DNA of 34,154 nt, taken from the NCBI GenBank assembly GCA_945861225.1, contig CAMATU010000021.1:1-34154 (forward strand). The letters run 5' to 3'. The DNA is from Klebsiella pneumoniae (GTDB lineage: Bacteria > Pseudomonadota > Gammaproteobacteria > Ga0077536). Made by a program: the position numbers and the translations under genes. Positions 28,546-34,154 of this stretch are shown piece after piece; positions within the stretch are counted from its first letter, which is position 1; each line of letters opens with the position of its first letter. The notes under the pieces were generated by a model, which had not been told where the DNA came from, did not search any database, and worked only from the letters and a program-made list of their open reading frames with translations.

Positions 28546-30510
28546 ATGATCGGCGAAATCCCAGCACTTACGAAAGCCTATGCGATGGCGCGGCCATCGG
28601 CGTGGTTGATGGTGATAGCCATACTAGTATTAGGCACGGCCGTTTACGCACCAGGTTTGGGCGGGGACTTTGTTTTCGACGACTACGCGAATATTGTCGA
28701 GAATCCCGCGCTGCGGCCAGATGCATTATCCCTCGAAACGTTGACTGCAGCAGCAGTTTCATCTGATGCAGGCCCCCTCAAGCGTCCGCTGGCTTCGCTG
28801 TCTTTTCTGGCGAATTTTTACTTCTTCGGCGACAACCAGTTCTCGTTCAAGGTGACCAATATTCTCATTCACCTTCTGAATGGATGCCTGGTGTTCTGGC
28901 TGCTGCGCAAAGTCTTACCAAGATTGCTCGGACGAGACGGAGATGCTCTCGCGGTCGCCGGCTTGACGGCAATTATTTGGACAATTCACCCCATCAACTT
29001 GACCGGTGTGCTGTATGTCGTGCAGCGCATGACGAGTCTGGCCGCCACTTTTACGCTGCTTGCGATCATTTGCTATGCGCGATTGCGCGAACGCGGTATC
29101 GACGAATCGGCGGGCAGGACTTACGCGTGGAGATGCGGTGTTATCGTCTTCGGGGTGCTCGGCGTCGCGACGAAAGAAAGTGCTTTGTTGCTGCCGGTGT
29201 TTCTGATGTTGATTGAGATTACAGCATTCAAGTTTCGCAACGCCGTCTACCTCAAATGGCTATATAGCGTCGGCGCCATTATGGCGGTCAGCAGTCTCTG
29301 TTATCTGTTCGGGCCGGTCGATTATTGGGGCGATTCCTATCTAGATCGATCATTCACCGTAGGTGAACGAATGCTGACGGAATTGCGCATCCTAGTGTTT
29401 TATCTGAGCCAGATCCTGTTACCGGACCCGAATCGGATGACTCTCTTACATGCCGACTGGCCTCTTTCCAGGAACCTCTGGACGCCGTGGACGACATCTG
29501 CCGCCGCCGGTTTCTGGTTGGCAGTAATTGCGGTTAGTCTCGCTGTTTCGAAGCGTTACCCGATAGTGCTGTTCGGGATCGGATGGTATCTGATCGGTCA
29601 TCTTCTGGAATCGACCGTTATCCCCCTTGAACTGATTTTTGAGCATCGCAACTACCTGCCATCACTTGGCATTCTGTCACTCATTGGCGTTGCTGTGGTC
29701 CATCTCGCGGCCACGATGCCTTCAATGGGTAGACTGGTAATCGGAGGGTTAATCATAATTTTAAGCGCGATGACCGCCTATCGTGCGTGGCAGTGGAGTG
29801 AACCCTTTACGCTCGCGTTAACCGAGGCGCGCCACAATCCGAACTCTGCACGTGCGCGATATGAATATGGCCGCCGCCACTTCCAGTTATATCTGATCGA
29901 TCGCCAGCCGGAATTGCTGGAAACGACGCGGCGTGAACTGCGCGCGGCTGTAGAGTACGGCAACGAAGACTTCTTTCCGCTGGTAGGGCTCGTGAATACT
30001 TACGTCGTTTCGCGGGAGCCGGTGCCGGACGACTTGATGCGCTCCTTCGAACGGGAACTACGTGAGGAGCGACCGACCGCGCGCCGCCTAGATGCAGTGC
30101 ATCTTGTAATGTCGTGCCAGATGAAGCGGGAATGCCCCCTGACTCCGGATGTAGTGCTGCGCGCCGTCAGTGCTGCGCTGAGTAATCCCCTCATGACTCC
30201 TATATCGAGAGCGAAATTTCTGGAATGGCTAGCGCTTTACTATTCGAATGCACTGGGTGATCTCGCGGCGGCGCGTTCGGTCGTGAATGATATCGTCGCG
30301 ATTCAACCAGACAATTTGAGCTACCGCCTCCGTCTGTTGGAAGTCCTAGTGTCACAGCAGGACTGGTCCGAAGCCAGGCGAGAACTCGCCCAAGTTGAGC
30401 CCGCGATTACGCGTTGGATGAGAATGACGGAGCCGACGCTGATTAAACGCCTCGACGAATTGCGCGCGAAACTGTTAGTTCAGAATCATCAAACCCCCAA
30501 TGCTCGGTAA
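28546..30510 (+). CDS. TMTC-like multi-pass membrane protein with C-terminal TPR-like region; candidate pilin/surface glycosyltransferase
   Basis: The 654-residue protein has about ten membrane helices in its first ~410 residues and a soluble helical C-terminal part (~430-640) with TPR-like character. The first external loop carries FVFDDYANIVENPAL with D45-D46. This acidic pair, after helix 1, resembles the DD motif of GT-C glycosyltransferases of the TMTC (GT105) type. Other conserved blocks are HPINLTGVLYVVQRM (148-162), KES (210-212), GERMLTE (~273-279) and FEHRNYLPS (365-373). A likely alternative start is the ATG at 28585. It follows pilA and its terminator directly and overlaps a paralogue downstream. 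Attachment of a sugar to pilin is an attractive role but is inferred from position and family; the donor and acceptor are unknown. Confidence 0.75.
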   Translation: MIGEIPALTKAYAMARPSAWLMVIAILVLGTAVYAPGLGGDFVFDDYANIVENPALRPDALSLETLTAAAVSSDAGPLKRPLASLSFLANFYFFGDNQFSFKVTNILIHLLNGCLVFWLLRKVLPRLLGRDGDALAVAGLTAIIWTIHPINLTGVLYVVQRMTSLAATFTLLAIICYARLRERGIDESAGRTYAWRCGVIVFGVLGVATKESALLLPVFLMLIEITAFKFRNAVYLKWLYSVGAIMAVSSLCYLFGPVDYWGDSYLDRSFTVGERMLTELRILVFYLSQILLPDPNRMTLLHADWPLSRNLWTPWTTSAAAGFWLAVIAVSLAVSKRYPIVLFGIGWYLIGHLLESTVIPLELIFEHRNYLPSLGILSLIGVAVVHLAATMPSMGRLVIGGLIIILSAMTAYRAWQWSEPFTLALTEARHNPNSARARYEYGRRHFQLYLIDRQPELLETTRRELRAAVEYGNEDFFPLVGLVNTYVVSREPVPDDLMRSFERELREERPTARRLDAVHLVMSCQMKRECPLTPDVVLRAVSAALSNPLMTPISRAKFLEWLALYYSNALGDLAAARSVVNDIVAIQPDNLSYRLRLLEVLVSQQDWSEARRELAQVEPAITRWMRMTEPTLIKRLDELRAKLLVQNHQTPNAR

Positions 30511-32386
30511 TCGCGCATTCCACCAAGGCCTATTGATAACGGGTCTTTTGGGGATAACGGCAGCGATTTATTGGCCCGGATTAGCGGGAGCGCTGCTTTT
30601 TGACGACTACGTGTCAATTAAGCCTTTACTCGAGAAGGGGTCCTTGCCGGCTGATTGGAAGGCATTCGTCTTAAGCTCGACAGGGCCTTTAGGTCGGCCA
30701 GTATCGATGCTGACTTTCCTCGCTAATCTTCACTGGTTTGGTGGCAATTTGTTTGCGTGGAAGGCGACGAATCTATTTCTGCACTGCGGAATAGGATGCG
30801 TATTCTATGGGGTCTCTAAATTACTGTTGCCGCTTTGTCTGCCGGCCGATCGCACACAAGTGACGCGGCTAGCTTTCTTAACAGCGACAATCTGGCTACT
30901 GCATCCTCTGCATCCCTCCACGGTGCTTTACACTGTGCAGCGGATGACCCAGTTATCCGCTTTTTTCATGGCGGCCGGCGTCCTGTGTTATCTAAATGGC
31001 CGAAGTCGTCCCGAGGATTCTCGTACGGCACGTGGCTTGATCTGGTGTTCCTATCTCGTTTTTCTTCCGCTCGCCGCCTTAAGCAAGGAAATTGGCTTAT
31101 TACTACCGGCGTTCTTGGCTATTTTAGAGGCTAGTGTCCTGCGAGATGTTGGACCGCCCACCTTACGCAAGCAAGCAATCGGATTATTAATTCTGTTTCT
31201 GGCGATTCCGTTTGCAGCCGCATTTCTGTATTACGCAACTCATTTCGAAACTGCGCTTCAGCAATCGTATCTGAATCGCGGCTTCACGATGTCCGAGCGG
31301 CTGCTGACGGAAAGCCGTGTGTTAGTTCAGTACCTTGGGCAGATATTTATCCCGAGCCGCCAGCGGCTGGGCTTCTTCCACGATGACACGGTGTTATCGA
31401 CCTCGTTGCTTTCTCCACCGACCACCCTGTTGTCGATCATCGTGTTAAGCGGCCTCTTGTTGAGTGCGTTGACATTGCGTCGGCGCGCACCAATTGTTAC
31501 TTGCGGAATTCTCTGGTTCTTTGTTGGACATTCCATGGAATCGAGCATCATGCCGCTCGAACTTATGTTTGAGCATCGAAATTATTTCCCTTCGTTTGGG
31601 GTAATCATCGCTACAGTCGGCGGATTGGCGGGCGGAAAATGGCCATTCTCTAGGCGGAGCGCATTTGGGACGGTGATTGCGATAGTGGTTTTGTATGCGA
31701 TCGTGACTCGCTCAATCGTTAATGACTGGCGCGATGAGCCGAGTATGTATACAGCGTACTATCAAGCTCACCCCAACTCACCTACCGCCGCGTCTCAGTT
31801 GGCAGAATTACTTGTCGCGAATAGGAGATATGACGAAGCTCGGGCGATTCTTGCGCCGCTACCGGGCGTCGGTGCCGAGTTCCACCGTTGGTATGTCGAA
31901 TGCCGGCAACGCGGGCTACTTGCCGACGCGATGCTTAATCCGGAGGTGATTACTCGTGAAAGGACCTTAACCACCTACGCTGTCACCGGCTTGATTGAAC
32001 TCGCCAAGCTCGGTTTGGATGATGTGTGCAGCATCTCGGCATCAAAATTTTCGGAACTACTAGACCGCGCTGTTGTGCGACCAATTGTGATCCCCAGCAA
32101 TCGGCAAAAACTCGCAATCTACGCGGCACATTTTGCCTGGAAAATGAGGGACTATTCCGCAGCTTTTAGCTGGTTGGAGAATGCTCATAAGATGGAGCTG
32201 GACGATCCTATGCCGCTGTTTCTGATGAGCGAATGGAAACTGGCTCGTCAGGATGCCAACGGTGCACTGCGCGCTTTGGAAGCTGCGGAGACGGTTGCCC
32301 GCCATTCGCGGCGTGACTACTCTAAGATGATTGCGCGCGTCCGAGCATTGATCAACGAACGAAAGCTTGGCGCACCGCGCGGGTAA
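30500..32386 (+). CDS. Second TMTC-like membrane protein, paralogue of the upstream gene
   Basis: This 628-residue protein shares the plan of its neighbour. It has an N-terminal helix followed by LLFDDYVSI (D35-D36), HPLHPSTVLYTVQRM (135-149), KEIGLLLPAFL (~196-206), SERLLTESRVLVQYLGQIFIP and ELMFEHRNYFPSFG (354-367). The multi-pass membrane part ends near residue 410. A soluble helical tail with TPR-like stretches (AAFSWLENAHKMELDD, GALRALEAAETV) follows. The ATG at 30500 overlaps the upstream stop by 11 bases, so the two are translationally coupled. The pair arose by duplication but has diverged well beyond the motifs. Whether both are active, act on different acceptors, or work as a heteromer cannot be told from sequence. 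Confidence 0.75.
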   Translation: MLGNRAFHQGLLITGLLGITAAIYWPGLAGALLFDDYVSIKPLLEKGSLPADWKAFVLSSTGPLGRPVSMLTFLANLHWFGGNLFAWKATNLFLHCGIGCVFYGVSKLLLPLCLPADRTQVTRLAFLTATIWLLHPLHPSTVLYTVQRMTQLSAFFMAAGVLCYLNGRSRPEDSRTARGLIWCSYLVFLPLAALSKEIGLLLPAFLAILEASVLRDVGPPTLRKQAIGLLILFLAIPFAAAFLYYATHFETALQQSYLNRGFTMSERLLTESRVLVQYLGQIFIPSRQRLGFFHDDTVLSTSLLSPPTTLLSIIVLSGLLLSALTLRRRAPIVTCGILWFFVGHSMESSIMPLELMFEHRNYFPSFGVIIATVGGLAGGKWPFSRRSAFGTVIAIVVLYAIVTRSIVNDWRDEPSMYTAYYQAHPNSPTAASQLAELLVANRRYDEARAILAPLPGVGAEFHRWYVECRQRGLLADAMLNPEVITRERTLTTYAVTGLIELAKLGLDDVCSISASKFSELLDRAVVRPIVIPSNRQKLAIYAAHFAWKMRDYSAAFSWLENAHKMELDDPMPLFLMSEWKLARQDANGALRALEAAETVARHSRRDYSKMIARVRALINERKLGAPRG

Positions 32387-32437
32387 CTGACAGAAAGGGT
32401 TCCGACGGAAGTTCATCATTTTCGAAGAACTAATCCG

Positions 32438-33373
32438 CTACTCACGGTGCACCATGCGTCGTTCAAAATCGGCTTCCTTGTAGTGCAACGACGAAATGAG
32501 CTCGCCCAGAATACCAATTAAGAAAGTTAGCATCGCGAACATGTAAAGCAGTGCACTCATGTTCGTAAAGCGATGTTGAGTGAAAAAAGTATACGCGTAA
32601 TATCCGCAAGCCAACACGAATAGACCTGCGCTCAGCGGTAGAAATAAGCGCATGGGCGAGAAAAGCGTGCCGACTTTAACGATGATCATGAAGAACCGAA
32701 TGCCGTCTTGGAAAAGACGGATATGGCTTTTACCTGCGCGCTGCTTCGCGCGGATCGGAACGTACGCAACTGGAAGCCCCGAACGAAAGAATGCCATCGT
32801 ACTTGTCGCAGGATACGAAAAGCCGTTCGGCAAAAGGTATAGAAAACGTCTGAAATGGCGTGTGCGCGCGACGCGAAAGCCGGACGTCAAATCGTCGATG
32901 CGGTTTCCGGTCATATAGGTCGCAAGTCGATTATAAATCCAGTTTGCAAACCGGCGGCTCAGGGAAGCGTGGGTGTCCCAGGCGCGCGCGCCGACCGCCA
33001 TTTCGAAGCCATCTTCGAGTTTGGTCAGAAGTTTGTTGATGTCGGCTGGATCATGCTGACCATCTGCATCCATGAATAGCAGGATATCACCGGTCGCCCG
33101 TCGTGCGCCGGATTTGATGGCAGCGCCGTTACCTATCGAATAGGGATGGCGCAGGCGGATCACGCCATGTCGCGCGCAGACGGTAGCGGTTCCGTCAGTA
33201 CTGCCATCATCGACGACAATGATCTCTGCGTGTGGGTACGTTCCTTTCAATTCAGGTAATAAGTAATCGAGTCCGATAGCTTCGTTCTTCGCTGGCAGTA
33301 CGATGCTTAGTTTCGATCCTGTATGTTCGGTTTCGATTGGCGCAGCTCCTAATTCTGACTCCAACGCGATCAT
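32438..33373 (-). CDS. Family 2 glycosyltransferase with C-terminal membrane helices (DPM1/ArnC-like)
   Basis: The GT2 domain starts near residue 21 with KLSIVLPAKNEAIGLDYLLPEL, followed by IIVVDDGSTDGT and the metal-binding DAD at 102-104 (FMDADGQHDP). Two hydrophobic helices close the protein (LFLPLSAGLFVLACGYYAYTF and LLYMFAMLTFLIGILGEL). This is the layout of enzymes that move sugars from nucleotide donors to polyprenyl phosphate, for example dolichol-phosphate-mannose-synthase-like and ArnC-like proteins. The ATG at 33373 (311 residues) is preferred because TAGGAG lies 11 bases upstream; a GTG at 33406 without a ribosome site would add 11 residues. It is convergent with the TMTC-like pair. 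A lipid-linked sugar donor for those proteins is a possible product, by inference. Confidence 0.82.
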   Translation of the reverse strand: MIALESELGAAPIETEHTGSKLSIVLPAKNEAIGLDYLLPELKGTYPHAEIIVVDDGSTDGTATVCARHGVIRLRHPYSIGNGAAIKSGARRATGDILLFMDADGQHDPADINKLLTKLEDGFEMAVGARAWDTHASLSRRFANWIYNRLATYMTGNRIDDLTSGFRVARTRHFRRFLYLLPNGFSYPATSTMAFFRSGLPVAYVPIRAKQRAGKSHIRLFQDGIRFFMIIVKVGTLFSPMRLFLPLSAGLFVLACGYYAYTFFTQHRFTNMSALLYMFAMLTFLIGILGELISSLHYKEADFERRMVHRE

Positions 33374-33555
33374 TCGGATTGGTACTCCTAGATTGTTTCG
33401 CTTCACTATACCAATTTCCCTCTCACATGCACGGGTAAGCAGGGGCCCTGAAAGACAACAGCTTCCTGTTCCGCGAGATTTTCATTACGCTTACCAGCCA
33501 TGGATAAAAGCATAGAGATACTCCTAGTGGCTGATGCCGCAGGGACGCAAACTTA

Positions 33556-33585
33556 TGGATTGCTTCGTTTCGCTCGCAATGACGG
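33556..33585. repeat. Dispersed GGATTGCTTCG...CGCAATGACGG type repeat
   Basis: The stretch begins TGGATTGCTTCGTTTCGC and ends TCGCAATGACGG. Its reverse complement closely matches a short intergenic repeat seen in many unrelated bacterial genomes (GTCATTGCGAGC...GCAATCC type). ATTGC and GCAAT arms give it partial dyad symmetry. It lies in the ~310-base gap between the divergent GT2 and GT4 genes, where I see no gene or clear promoter. A short stem CCGTC/GACGG sits just downstream near 33598-33612. Confidence 0.6.
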
Positions 33586-33684
33586 GATTAGACTCCGCCG
33601 TCAGTTAGACGGCTCATCTCACCCTGCTGGCGCCCCAGTTCCTGACGTCTGAGTAATGTCTGAATTCTCGTTAATGGTAATGAC

Positions 33685-34154
33685 GTGAGCAGCTGCCTGC
33701 TAATCACGACTTCCTATCCGACCAGTGGGCTTCCAGGGAGCGAATCGGCTGGCGCATTCGTCGAGGATTTTTCGGTTGCGCTATCGAGGCATGTGCGACT
33801 TAGCGTAATTGCGCCAGCGCTTCGGGCCGGGATCGATGAACACGGCAATTTGCGCGTGAGTTATTTCAAAGTACCGCGTATCCCCCTCTCGTTATTAAAG
33901 CCGACCAACCCCTGTAACTGGAGCGCGATTGCACAGGCTCTCCGGAGCGGTGATGATTTGGTCGCAGACGAAATTGCGCGCGACCCACCGTCGCATATTC
34001 TGGCACTTTGGGTGTTGCCAAGCGGATATTGGGCACGACGACATGCTGCTCAGATGCAGATTCCGTACAGCACTTGGGCGCTAGGGAGCGATATCTGGAC
34101 GCTGGGCCGTATCCCCATCGTGCGCAATGTGTTGCGCACAACTCTAAAAGGCGC
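33685..34154 (+). CDS. Glycosyltransferase family 4, N-terminal part (cut by window end)
   Basis: An open frame runs from GTG at 33685 to the window end (156 codons, no stop). Its upstream in-frame stop is at 33661, and no ATG lies near the start. The protein begins SSCLLITTSYPTSGLPGSES then AGAFVEDF, the usual first strand and glycine loop of GT4 (GT-B fold) enzymes. It ends in LWVLPSGYWARRHA and IPYSTWALGSDIW, the family's strand that precedes the domain crossover. GT4 enzymes transfer sugars from nucleotide donors in polysaccharide and glycan synthesis. The substrate cannot be told. The donor-binding C-terminal domain lies outside the window. It diverges from the GT2 gene and probably begins a glycan cluster to the right. 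Confidence 0.8.
   Translation, partial: MSSCLLITTSYPTSGLPGSESAGAFVEDFSVALSRHVRLSVIAPALRAGIDEHGNLRVSYFKVPRIPLSLLKPTNPCNWSAIAQALRSGDDLVADEIARDPPSHILALWVLPSGYWARRHAAQMQIPYSTWALGSDIWTLGRIPIVRNVLRTTLKG

Noticed and set aside
33866..34141. 91-codon minus-strand open frame at the window end
   Set aside because: The plus-strand frame over the same bases encodes a clear GT4 N-terminal domain, so the minus frame is a shadow.

Overview
The window looks like chromosomal DNA of a gammaproteobacterium, probably from the broad Xanthomonadales/Pseudomonadales/Chromatiales-like part of the class. The reasons are gene content and order. The end of the division and cell-wall cluster (ftsQ-ftsA-ftsZ-lpxC) runs into dciA, secA, argJ and a Nudix-ThiE fusion, as in pseudomonads. 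The segment clpB-pgeF-rluD-bamD-nadE-sucDC-pilSR recalls, from memory, the xanthomonad layout. No species assignment is attempted.

Layout. Bases 1-3770 (+) hold the end of ftsQ, then ftsA, ftsZ and lpxC. dciA lies opposite at 3825-4133 (-). Bases 4290-9337 (+) hold secA, argJ and the Nudix-ThiE fusion. A long minus-strand block from 9566 to 19612 reads, in transcription order, rluD, pgeF, clpB, pilB, pilC, pilD, coaE, zapD. bamD (19777-20571, +) stands alone, and nadE, sucD and sucC follow on the minus strand. From 24621 the plus strand carries a PP0621-type small membrane protein, the PilS/PilR two-component pair and the major pilin gene pilA with a sigma-54 promoter. After pilA come two tandem large membrane proteins resembling TMTC-type GT-C glycosyltransferases. 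A GT2 glycosyltransferase (-) and the start of a GT4 glycosyltransferase (+, cut by the window end) close the window.

How it fits together. Most of the window is housekeeping: division, lipid A synthesis, protein export, arginine, CoA, NAD and TCA metabolism, outer membrane assembly and disaggregation. It is interleaved with type IV pilus functions: the extension ATPase PilB, platform PilC, prepilin peptidase PilD, pilin PilA, and PilSR for transcription. The most accessory-like part is the right end. There, two paralogous membrane glycosyltransferase-like proteins directly follow pilA and sit beside sugar-transferring enzymes. A pilin or surface glycan modification module is a reasonable hypothesis, not a demonstrated function.

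Non-coding structure includes two REP-type palindrome pairs, each between converging genes. A 103-bp imperfect tandem duplication carries a copy of the pgeF 3' end. A sigma-32-like promoter lies before clpB, a -24/-12 promoter with two matching upstream dyads before pilA, a strong intrinsic terminator after pilA, and hairpins in the ftsA-ftsZ spacer. No rRNA, tRNA, CRISPR array, insertion sequence or phage gene was seen.
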